Assembly (NCBI RefSeq): GCF_964204865.1
Contig: NC_135262.1
Coordinates: 8,680,001 to 8,744,000, forward strand
Length of the DNA stretch: 64,000 nucleotides
Direction of reading: 5' to 3'
From: Styela clava
Taxonomy: Eukaryota; Chordata; Ascidiacea; Stolidobranchia; Styelidae
The notes under the pieces are model-generated. The model was not told where the DNA came from, searched no databases, and saw only the letters and a program-made list of their open reading frames with translations. The position numbers and the translations under genes were made by a program. Shown here piece after piece: positions 49,501 to 58,182 of the stretch; the stretch's first letter is position 1; every line of letters begins with the position of its first letter.

Positions 49501-50534
49501 CGCTACAAGTAATAATTTTTTTTTAAAATACAACAATTCATTATACGATGAGTGTAGAAAAAAGGTGACAGGGGAAAAGCATTTCCTTACCACAGCAAAG
49601 TTAAACCACAGTGTTAGGTGTGTTTTCAAGTAATATCCGTCACGAAAGAATTTAATTTTTAGCGACAATACAAAACCAAACACGAGAAAAGATACCGAAA
49701 ATATCATGATATTTCTCGGGAAGCAATTTTAAAATAACTAAAGGCTTCATATAGTTTTCTTGAAAAACTGATTTGAACGATAAACTCTCATTCTTAAATA
49801 TATTTGAAGTCAGTAAACTCGCGATGTTTTGATAACTTTTGCGTTTTCTCCGACTGCGGCCCGCGAGACGTCTTCAAATGTTTTTGCGTCCCTTCAACCT
49901 CTCAACCTTGGACCACCCTGTCGTAGATTACTACATCTCCGTTTCGCAATATAAACAGTAATCCGAAAACGATGCCATTCATGTCTTGAGAATTATGGGA
50001 TTCTCTATCAAACAAAACACCAGAATTTTGTTAAAAGGATATTCTGTAAAATTGAAATTGTAGTTTATAAGATGTGGAACCTCATGGCAATGGATGTGGA
50101 AATTTTCCGCAAAGTTTTTATTCTCCGTCATCAAGCAAAAACACTCAGAATTGAAAATTCAATAAGTTTTTCCGCAAATAAAATTACTAAATTTTTACCT
50201 CGATTGTTGCCCAATAGATGTTGTAAAGATATCATCATTACAATTACTAATCAATACATATACTCAACACTAAAACGATATAGTTTATACTCATTTAATC
50301 TATAGTCCTTCCTTTACGCCTTTGTTCTATGGATATTATTCACTTGACTAGTTATCAATAAAAAAGAGACAAACTACGTATTGAGTCTATAGTAAAAGTA
50401 TAACAAATGGCACAATTAAGAATTGGTCGAACAAGTGCATTCATCTTGAAATAAAAGTTTCAAATTTTCTACGTTACCTCTTCGTTCGATACATCATTTG
50501 CTGGTACAAAAGCAGCTTTATTCGCATTTCCCAT
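40507..50534 (-). CDS. Orphan coiled-coil protein with C-terminal glycine-zipper hydrophobic domain
   Basis: Five phase-0 exons on the minus strand: 50534-50478, 48062-47955, 47489-47343, 41096-40992 and 40701-40507. All are GT..AG and encode 203 residues. Residues 1-19 (MGNANKAAF...) are a short leader. Residues about 30-137 are highly charged heptad-like sequence (EELKRKLKKI; EHEALKKKYDKALKENEKM) and should form a coiled coil. Residues 145-195 are a glycine-rich hydrophobic domain with GxxxG spacing (G145/G149, G155/G159, G177/G181) and a GGG pair of clusters, ending AAKWEEFCDW. This layout could let an oligomer insert into membranes. I do not recognise the family; similarity to ISG12- or APOL-type hydrophobic domains is by composition only. 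The 6.2-kb third intron holds a retrotransposon and a hAT element; the 2.4-kb first intron holds another hAT element. Confidence 0.75.
41227..41914. mobile_element. hAT element with transposase C-terminal remnant, in an intron
   Basis: A 688-bp element with perfect 14-bp ends (caggggtcggcatc) and GGCCCG subterminal motifs. Near-duplicate 8-mers ccgtaatg (41219-41226) and gcgtaatg (41917-41924) flank it, the right one displaced by two bases. Between about 41475 and 41820 the plus strand gives a degraded hAT dimerisation domain (LKPFTSMFGNTYECEHL), broken by stops. It lies in intron 3 of the coiled-coil gene. Confidence 0.8.
42133..42434 (+). repeat. 5' LTR
   Basis: 302 bp, TG..CA ends with a 7-bp terminal inverted repeat (tgttatg / cataaca) and an AATAAA near its 3' end (about 42415-42421). 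Contains ttttagtttcttaaa (42382-42396), complementary to the sequence one base beyond the LTR. Confidence 0.95.
42436..42450 (+). promoter_or_regulatory. Putative primer-binding site, complementary to the element's own LTR
   Basis: The 15 bases tttaagaaactaaaa, one base after the 5' LTR, are the exact reverse complement of 42382-42396 inside the LTR. No TGG-type tRNA primer site is present here. This is the arrangement of self-primed elements such as Tf1, in which the RNA 5' end folds back to prime reverse transcription. The function is inferred. Confidence 0.55.
42459..46082 (+). CDS. Gag-Pol polyprotein of Ty3/gypsy-type retrotransposon
   Basis: A single 1207-residue frame. Order of domains: Gag; two CCHC zinc knuckles (C215-C228 and C235-C248); aspartic protease with A-L-I-D-T-G-S (D298 catalytic); reverse transcriptase with the first catalytic Asp in TYDLKSAYHQI (D513) and the YxDD-box as Y-L-D-N (575-578); RNase H (ECDAS, D719; TDQRS, D781); integrase with an HHCC-like zinc finger (HEGLCHPG..CKLCRVC) and D-D-35-E residues D912, D970 and E1006. 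Protease, RT, RNase H, integrase is the Ty3/gypsy order. Gag and Pol are fused with no frameshift or internal stop. No chromodomain is obvious at the C-terminus. The Asn in the RT box departs from the usual YxDD; I cannot tell whether it is normal for this lineage. Confidence 0.95.
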   Translation: MDASMKPVRLDLNLNSPSAAKEWKHWRKTFENYIEELEMSVQEGQSVNKLKRLINSVSHNVYEYIEDVDAYSKAMEVLHNLYVKTPNEIFARHLLVTAKQQTGQSIDEFLQTLRNLSKDCNFKDVSAAQYRDELIRDSFINGILSNNIRQRLLENKDLTLELAFSQASSLDLAQRNSSAYEASRIDELQPSALATSETSFDNEGIVTGRITGRKCIFCGYNYHNRQNCPARNANCYKCDKKGHFAKLCRSKMNKSEDSSSITASVNPSVHDLQSAPRCLLPATLPVVIAGRNTTALIDTGSSLSFINEKTARMLRLKILPSRENVVMAVQHLQGTTIGSCLTDMIIGSRSYTKVPLKVFRGLCCDLLLGQDFQRQHERVIFPFNGSRPELLVQYESKVCGLAAANYTPASLFSNLMKNCHPIAVKSRRFGALDKEFIAKEVSRMYNEGIIRPSSSPWRAQPLVVKDPLTSKRRLCIDYSQTINIYTELDAYPLPRIDDMVNELAGYSWFSTYDLKSAYHQIPICQQDKIFTAFEGDGKLWEFNRIPFGVTNGVPAFQRLMDEIVEKGNLKDTFPYLDNVTIAGHTKEEHDYNVKKFLDTVKKNNLTLNDAKTVSSVRKINILGYTVGNNSVAPDPERLAPLRELLPPTNSRALQRIIELFAYYSKWIVNFSDKIRRLRQAKTFPLDCATVQDFESLKREIGNATLSSIDEHVPFVVECDASEIAISATLNQGGRPVAFWSRVLQKSERFYPAVEKEATAIIEAVRKWAHFLARRPFTIVTDQRSVSFMLDNRRRSKIKNNKIQSWRLELASFSYDVRYRPGKQNAAPDALTRSTCASVFPTSLQEIHEGLCHPGVTRLLHFVKSKNLPFSTDDVKRTCKLCRVCAELKPKFYSPPYGTLIKATRPFERLSMDFKGPLPSRTKNVYMLTIVDEYSRFPFVFPCTNLSSASVISCLEKLFALCGLPGYIHSDRGKSFMSAELRDFLLKRGVATSQSSPYHPIGNSQVERFNGIIWKAVRLCLRTYNLPITHWEYVLPKALQSLRSLLCTAVNATPHELFFNFQHRSPSGHSLPTWLCESKHAFLRKFVRSHKNDDLVEQVELKNVNPAYARVRFSDGRESTVSLRDLSPCPVSQRSSSHDRESQDFSPEDSETSTNASPLNDGCNVDRNEEFKIEIPISSDNANNERIATRRSTRTNIGVPPERYGFEI
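46093..46394 (+). repeat. 3' LTR
   Basis: 302 bp, identical to the 5' LTR at every base I compared. Preceded by the polypurine tract and followed by the ctgag target duplication. Confidence 0.95.
46400..47342. other. Intron remainder of the coiled-coil gene
   Basis: Continuation of intron 3 beyond the retrotransposon. No further gene or element end seen. Confidence 0.5.
49013..49920. mobile_element. hAT element in intron 1 of the coiled-coil gene
   Basis: A 908-bp element with imperfect inverted ends (ctgggcggtctaaac and, reversed, cagggtggtccaagg) and gcggcccgc motifs near both ends. It is flanked by an exact 8-bp duplication tcgtagat (49005-49012 and 49921-49928). No intact transposase. 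Confidence 0.85.
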
Positions 50535-50968
50535 GTCTTGCTTGAATTGTCAAAAAGATTTACGCATATAGATAGGCTTGTTTGTTTCTCCGCAGACTAA
50601 AGTCCACAGTCTTTCCTTGTAACGATTTATACTTTTTCGCAGAAAATGAATAATAGCTGGAAGGAAGCAATCAAGTAATCGAATCTCTAGTGCAGCTTTC
50701 GTACGTGGTAATTACCCTGGTATATGTATATCCATTGTAAGTAGACTGCATTGAGTGGACTTTATACAGTTTTAGCTGAAAATTTCATGCATTCGATTTA
50801 CTATTTTGCTCAACGTAACCTGGTCATTTAACAATGTTTTTGATTATAATATTGTATCGATTCTGTTATAATCTACAAATACAAACTGGATATGATATTA
50901 AATTTGGACTGGCAACAAATTAAACCATTATCGTCTTATTTTTCCCGTGTCAATGGTATATTTTTGCC

Positions 50969-51958
50969 CAGGGGTCTCCAACGTGCGGCCCCGGGTTGAG
51001 ATTTTTTCAAAATACACTAAAATCTTACGATGTTAACTATGAGTTTTATCGTGTTCGTATTTCATTCTATTGTAATAAATAAATTTTTATTTATTATGGT
51101 GAAATAAACAAGTTTCGGTCAGATCATTGAAGTGTGCAGTTATGAATTATTAATTCTGCATATGTGCAGTTAAGCAAAACTGGAATATTATGAACTTTTT
51201 ATAAAGTAGTAAACACATACGCAATGTCGAAGAAGCGTAAATATTCGGAAGAGCACAGAATATTTAATGAGAAGTGGGAGGATCTGTATTTTGTGTGAAA
51301 TTATAATAACAAGGTTCGGTGTATCATATGTTGTGCAATTATTGCTGTTCGAAAATATTGCAACGTCCGACGACTTTACAGCTCATTACCCCGGGAAAAA
51401 TACCATGTCTATACTGAAACAATTCTTCACGGAAAGTCACGGAAATAAAATTTTCACTGATGAAACAGACAAATTTTCTCTCTGACATTAACAAAACTTG
51501 TGAAGATTTGGTAGAAGCAAGCTTTGCCATAAGCGAGATGATTGCGAAATCGTCGCGTCCTTTCGTTGGGGGAAGCTTTATTAAAGAGTGTATGTTTAAG
51601 GCTTGTGAAGTAATTAGCAGCAATCTTTTTTTAAATGAAAGTTAACAAATCAGCCTTTCACACGCGACTAACGGACGAGAGTTTGTGTGCTGTCTTAAAG
51701 ACTAGCAAACCGACGCGAAATAGACCAAACATCGAGTCTCTCACCGCTACAAAATGGTGCCAATTATCCAGCACAAGTAAATGAATATGTTTCATGTCTC
51801 GTTTGGTGTAAGATTCGAGTGTAATTTCAACAAATATATTGAGATTTCTTTGTTAATTTTTGTATAGCAATTTTGTACCTAATTTGTTGGTTTGTGGCCC
51901 GCGTCGTCAATAAATTTCAAAAAGTGGCCCGCGACATAAATTGAGTTGGAGAACCCTG
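50969..51958 (+). mobile_element. hAT element with degraded transposase N-terminus
   Basis: A 990-bp element whose ends are caggggtctccaac and, reversed, cagggttctccaac. The flanks tttttgcc (50961-50968) and ttttagcc (51959-51966) agree at 7 of 8 positions. From ATG 51224 the plus strand encodes a KWEDLYF..VRCIIC..YNVRR-like BED-finger start of a GTF2IRD2/ZBED-type hAT transposase. Further on (51460-51642) is SFAISEMIAKSSRPFVGGSF, a conserved hAT block. The frame is interrupted by stops and a frameshift, so it is dead. It lies about 430 bp upstream of the start codon of the minus-strand coiled-coil gene and may touch its promoter. Confidence 0.85.
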
Positions 51959-51966
51959 TTTTAGCC

Positions 51967-54497
51967 GCAAGAGTTACTAAGTGTCTGCGATAAGAGGTGT
52001 ACTACACGAGTGGTTCCATTATCTTTACATTCCATTCCGTTCCATTATCTTCAGTCTCTGACCGATATTCTCGTTTGTTACTTTGTGTTATCGCAGCACA
52101 CTGAAAACGAGGAGTAAAAACTTTCACTGGGTTTTGCGATAAAAATGAACTCGCGTTGGTCTTTAAGTTGCCGCACTGTCCAGACTCTAGACTAGACTGT
52201 TTTCCGTTCGTGAAGATTTATAATTGCAACTCGTTTTCTAATAGTTTCTGGTCGCCATGCAGAGAAAGGAAGATTGCATATCGTGGAATGAATGGAGCGC
52301 GTTGGTCGTCTAGTTCCTAGGCTGGCTTAGAATTTACCCATTAGTGGACATTGGTAAATGCAACTCACTTTCTGATATTCTGCTTGCTTTCTCACTTCGG
52401 CTGTAAAGCTGCTATGAATATTTTTGCATTTTTATTTGGGGGCTCTATGCCTTACTAAATATCTTACAAAATACGGGCAGGTAGGTGATTGTCCCTTGAA
52501 TGCCTAATTTGATTGGTTCAAAACTTTTCAAACTGGTTAACGAAATCTTTCACATCCATATAATGTGAATTTAAGTAGTCTTCTTCAGGGGTGGTACTGA
52601 CGCTAAAACATTGGGAAAATTAATGAAAAGATCTTTCTACATAGGAAATCCCCCCCAAAAAACTTGGCGATGACTCAAATGTTTTAGATTAAATTTATTT
52701 TAAGCTTACGTGGATGTAGAGGAGAACCAAGCGCTCTCTCTAAACGTGGATTGCAAATAATTTTTGATGTATTTAAAAAAGGATGGCGAATTGGACCTGT
52801 TGAAGTATGCGCACCAAGATGGCGCACAACCTGAATTCAGCTTGTGTATCAGGTTCGGGTTCAGGTTATGCGACATCTTGGTGCGCATACTCCAGGAGTA
52901 CCGGTGAATTTAATAAAGAACACTTGACATCAATCTGTTGCAATGGGTATTCAGTGCAATGTTTTTGAGGACACAACAGACGAAGCAGTCTTTTAATACG
53001 AGCGATATTTCTATATTCTTTTGCACAGTACTTGAAATAATTAGCCAGTAATCGATACCGTATACCAGGAGCTGGCAACAAACATCAAGACAGAATTTCT
53101 CATGACTCGTTGTCTCCTTTTTCTTGGTAACATGAATTTACTAGACCGTGAAAACAATATTCTAGCACGAGTACAGCTGTAAACAGTCGCACGTTTCACG
53201 GTATCGCTCACCGATGTACTGCAGTAATAACAGGCTGTAGTTCGACGTTAAAAGTAATGAGTTATGATTTGTCAGGCTATGGATAGGGAAAAAAAATTCT
53301 GTCGTTGTTTGTTGTTTCCATATTGTTGAGGCAGTTATGTAAGTACTTTCTGAAGTCTTGATACTTTTTTTCCATTGTAAGTGAGCTGAGTTGGTCAATC
53401 ATTGGACACACTTAAAATATGTTGTAAATTTATTGGGATGCTGTTGACATACACACGGACAGTTTAATTTCCCGTGTTTCGAATAGCTTGTATATAGCCA
53501 TATCGATTTTCACTAAGCATTAATGAATTCAAGTTCTTTTTTTTTTAAAGCTGACGAAATTATAGGCTCAATGTAATTGTTGATTTTCATTAAAATTTAT
53601 GTAATATCGGAGAGGGTTCGTAAACATTCATTTGAAATTTAGCTACATGTATAGCGATTTCATTCATTATCAATACGCCTTACTATGCGTAAAATCATTA
53701 ACTACAAAGCTGTGCCTTTGCTCTATTTGGGTTGGTAATCAGCCGGCCGATACTCGGCATTGGTTTGACGTATGACTCATCTTTTTAAACGTCTCTCCTC
53801 TGTGATAAAAACAACAAATTCTATCGATTTATTTCGCAGTTACCAGCGCCGTAAGATAATCCACGCGGTAATTTATATTTTATAGCACTAAAATAACTAC
53901 AACTGCAACTATTCCATTACGTCTTTTGTTATGATACTGCTAAATTGCCAACATTATTTGTGGTGGTTTTGGGATATTTAACCTTCTATTGTATAATCTT
54001 GCGTAATTGGGTATGTTAATATTTGTCGATAATTTGATACGATTAGACATAAAATTCATAAATGCCGAACCAGGAGGGTCCACCACGACAGTTGCAGCCA
54101 TCACGACCTTGTCGAGTGGCTGGGAATACGCCTATACTACGCCCTCTCGTTTCACTAATTAGCGAAATCTCTATCGAAATATGAAACTCCTAATATGTCA
54201 GGTCATAAAGTTTAAAAAGGAGGGAAGGGTAAAACAATATTAATAGAATAGATGATATGTTTAATTTGAAATGGCAATGTTGGATTTTCTAATCCAAACT
54301 AAATTATCCTAAACAACTTAATAACACAGAAAGGCGCCCAAGCTCAGAAGCTTGAGTTTTCTCATAGAAGTGAAGATGTTAAAGCCCGAATCATATATAT
54401 GACGCGTCGAGATGCATATGCATAGATTCTGTTTCAATTATTTTTGTCGTTTTTTATTAATTATTCTTAAACTTTCGACAGATTAATTATAAAAGTC
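51967..54497. other. Intergenic region before HYKK
   Basis: No gene seen. The only clear structure is the foldback at 52804-52891. The promoter of HYKK should lie at the right end. Confidence 0.5.
52804..52891. repeat. Short foldback (32-bp inverted arms, 24-bp loop)
   Basis: Left arm 52804-52835 (agtatgcgcaccaagatggc...) pairs with right arm 52860-52891 at about 30 of 32 positions. The loop is 52836-52859. No target duplication was recognised. Probably a tiny foldback MITE. Confidence 0.7.
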
Positions 54498-56703
54498 ATG
54501 GTGAGTAGAATACCAAAGCGGGAAGTATGGAATTTGCTTCAAAAATATTATAATATAATACCCAGTTCTGTAAGCAAAATGGCAGGTTATTCAAACATCA
54601 ATTACAAGGTAACAGCAAATGACTGTATCAGTCCAATAACCGATTGCAAAACTGCATCAGAAAATTTCCTGCTAAAATTCGCTGATGTTTCACACGTATT
54701 TTACTTAGGTAAGAATTCATCATTTTTCCTTACCTCTTCTATTAATAATTGCTAGAATAGTAATTTAATATCTATACCACGTTTCTATGACTTTGCCGGC
54801 CACGTGAAGTCGTTAGTATTCAAACATTTTAGATTGTCGTTCACGCACAATCGTGAAGCGTTCCTCTATTTTTTAAACAAAAAAAAATAAAAATAAAAAA
54901 TAAATATTTGCAGATAACATCGACATGCAACATGAAATGTTGAAACACCTGCATTTACACGGAATTAACGCATCTTTACCGGTAGAATCCACACATGGCG
55001 AAACAATGATAGATTATTCTTTCGGTAAGTTGTCAGTTTTGAAAAGGTTTACTGAGGTAAATGAATGTCAGTTATAACTGGTGGTTACATGTTTAGGTGG
55101 GAAACAGTACTCCGTACAATTGTTGTCTTTCGTTAATGGCGTGTCGATGAATGAAGCTGATACGAGTCAAGAAGAAGTGATCGACATTGCTTACGATATG
55201 GGGCAGTTATGCGGAAGATTTCATCATACCATGAAGGTAATACATGATATAAATGATGATGATATAAATGGGATGATATAAATCAGTGCATCTAACCCAG
55301 AGTATGAATCAATCCCGCAAAGCCTTACCTTTTTTTGTTATGTCTCGGATTTGCTTGATATTCTATTGTTTTGCAGACATTTAACTACGATTTAGAAACA
55401 GCATCTGGGATCCATTCGCCATTCCATACGGAAAATGCTGCCATGTTCGAGGAAAAGCTCGCATACGTCGGGGATAGATCCTTGAGAAATCAACTCATAA
55501 ACTACATGAATCTTTTTAAAGAAAATTTTTTGCCACGATTATCGGAATTAAGAAAAGGTAACAATTTATCTCTGATCAATACGATATATGTTGACTTGAC
55601 TTATACTCTGCATACGTATTTAAATTTAAAATTTCAGCTTTCACCTTCTACAAATTCTAGCAGAAACACGTACTGTACTCTTGACCAGAGAGAATTCTTT
55701 ATTTAAGTCATTTCGAGCGACCTAACTATAGCTTATTAGGTTATTTTGTTCTCGCCCGCTTTCTCATCACAATTAGGGTAAAATTAAATTTTCCTTAAAT
55801 GTTTCAATTAATGTCACACTCGCAAGTGGCGCCGAGTCACCGACTATCTGAGTCTTGAGTGAAGACCCAGCGAATTTCCAAAGCCATTGTCTTAAGTAAA
55901 GCTTTTTTAATTCAGAAGTCTTTGGGCCAGTCACGCCACTATTGCCCCACAATAAACCAACGCTACTTGGCATACTATTCAGTAATAAACCAAAATCGTT
56001 TTCGGGTTCAGTCAAGTGGTTGTTTCCTCCAGGATTTTCTTTCATTGGGAATCTTTGCAAAAATTAGTTCGAGTCTCTTCGACAATTTATCCATACCAAC
56101 TTTCTTTATGTTCATATTATGTCTATATATGTACTGAGTACACAGAGTTGTAATGAGTGTTTCGATAAAAGTTTAAATTATTTTTTTGCTATTTCAGGTT
56201 TTATTCACGGAGATATGAGTGACACCAACATCATTTTGAAAGATAATTCTCAAAAAGGTGGACAGAGAAGAAAGAGATGGGAAATTGGCGGTCTTATAGA
56301 TCTGGAAGAATGTGCTTACACGTACTTAGTTGGTGAAGTAGGAATATGTGCTGCTTATTCTATGCTCAAAGCGGCATCCGTTGGAGCTGACCCGGTAGAA
56401 GCATCTCTACATATGATACAAGGGTACCAGTTGATGCACGATTTGTCTGCACGAGAAAAAGAAGTTTTGTTCTACGCTGTTTTAAGTAGGCTTGCCGTGT
56501 CGTATGTATCTGCGTGCTACGAGTGTTTTCTAACACCAGAAAATTCGACATATCTTTTTACGCAAGCAAAAAATGTACCGGTGGTTTTGGAAGCGCTGGA
56601 AGAGTGTGGAAAAAATGAAATCGAGAAAATTTGGTTCGGTAGAAGGTACAAATGGCTACGACAACATAATAGTTGGCGAAATAAAGCCCCTCCAAAAGAG
56701 TAG
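54498..56703 (+). CDS. HYKK: Hydroxylysine kinase
   Basis: HYKK (AGPHD1) phosphorylates 5-hydroxy-L-lysine using GTP in lysine/collagen catabolism. Exons 54498-54708, 54914-55024, 55097-55236, 55377-55557 and 56198-56703 join in phase to give 382 residues, close to the roughly 373 of human HYKK. The fold is that of aminoglycoside phosphotransferases. Visible hallmarks are an N-lobe with AGYSNINYKV and FLLKFADVSH (the nucleotide-binding lysine), the HNMQHEML-like helix after it (here NIDMQHEMLKHL), the catalytic loop FIHGDMSDTNIIL (HGDxxxxN) and the metal-binding Asp in GGLIDLEECAYTYLVGEV. It lacks a signal peptide, so it is cytosolic or mitochondrial. A truncated tandem copy follows on the same strand 770 bp downstream. 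Identification is firm. Confidence 0.93.
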
Positions 56704-57471
56704 AGGAACAATCGCTGGTCGCATTTGATTCCAAATCTAAGCATCAGCGTTGCTGTTTGTATAAGTAATTCCTATTTGCGTTGAGTTGCACTGTGGAAAT
56801 TGCAACAAGTAACATTTCAGTCCCATGTTGGGACTCTTCTATATATATATTACATTTTGTACAAAGGGCCGTTTTATTGAATTTATTTCAAACCAATATT
56901 ATTGCTTCCATCTTTTACGTTTTCAAACGACAAATTTCCTATGTCACCTTATTTTTTGATCGTGAATATTTTTAAATTGTTTCTGTAAATATTTCCGAAT
57001 ACCTATGCTGCATTTGGAAGCTGTTTCTGAAACCATTATGCATGTCTTGTTATTTTCATTTCAACGCTGTACGGTTTTGTTTTATGCGACTACTGTTAAG
57101 ACTTGATCCTTTTAATACTATTTTATCAATTTTCTATATAATATACGAAGCGCGTGAACCAGGTTTAATATTGTGCTATATATTTAAGTTATTAGGGAAT
57201 TGTACACGGGTTCGTAAAGGATAAAATAAGTATTTGTATTGAGAAAATATTGATTACCACGAGACTCGAACAAAGTCAACAACGTGTTTTGAAAATTTAC
57301 ATTTGTTGGAGGAAACCTAGTATAACGAAGACGGCGACTGCTTGGTCCTTCGGAAGTTGCTGTCTGTTTTGTAGGCGACAGTAGTAAATTCGTATGCATG
57401 GATATAATTTAAAATTTTACCTCAATTCTTTTTTATTTATTTTCAGACTTTATATTTATAAAACAAATGTA
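56704..57471. other. Spacer between HYKK and its truncated copy
   Basis: HYKK 3' UTR and the upstream region of the duplicate. No further gene seen. Confidence 0.5.
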
Positions 57472-58181
57472 ATGGTGAGCAATATACCGAATGATGAAAC
57501 CTTGAATTTGCTTCAACAATATTATAATATTATACCGAAATCTGTGAACAAATTGGCAGGTTATACAAATATCAACTACAAAGTTAAAATAAATAACCTG
57601 CTCAGCACGGAAGCAGATTGTAAATCCGCCACAAAATGTTTTTTGCTGAAATTTAGCGATGTATCACACGAGTTTTACTATGGTAAGAATTGACTTATTT
57701 TATGATGGTGTCCTGCTAGCAGAAAGTAAATTCTGTCTGATTCTAATACAGATAACTTTCATGATATTGGTCCTAGGTTTCTATTGGATTTATGGTTTTG
57801 TGTTATTGTTTAATATACTGATAAAGCATCATTTTACTAACTGTATCTAGGAAACATTGACATGCAACATGAAATGTTGAAGCATATGCATTTACATGGA
57901 ATAAACGCATCTATTCCGGTAGAATCAACTGATGGCAAAACATTTGTAGATTATGCATTCGGTGGGTTTTCAACTTATTACATATAATCCATAACCGTGA
58001 GGTAATAATTTGAATTAAATAGATATATAGGTACGTCTTTGCCATTATCATGTGCAATATGAATAGCGTAATTCAGAATTTCACCTTTAGCTGTTGCGTC
58101 AGTTGATGCCATTTGACCTTTTCAGGTGGAAAACAGTACTCTGTACAATTGTTATCTTTCGTTGATGGCGTGTCGATTAAT
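57472..58181 (+). pseudogene. Truncated tandem duplicate of HYKK (exons 1-3)
   Basis: Three exons match HYKK: 57472-57682 (211 nt), 57851-57961 (111 nt) and 58126 to about 58181. The first two have exactly the same lengths and phases as in the intact gene. The protein begins MVSNIPNDETLNLLQQYYN and is still open and similar (AGYTNINYKV, NIDMQHEMLKHMHLHGINAS, GGKQYSVQLLSFVDGVSI). Homology stops inside exon 3 at a TTAA (58177-58180), next to the left end of the foldback element at 58183. The catalytic-loop exons are absent downstream of the element, at least to the end of the window. No internal stop precedes the break, so a short product is possible, but it would lack the kinase C-lobe. Confidence 0.85.
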
Positions 58182-58182
58182 T

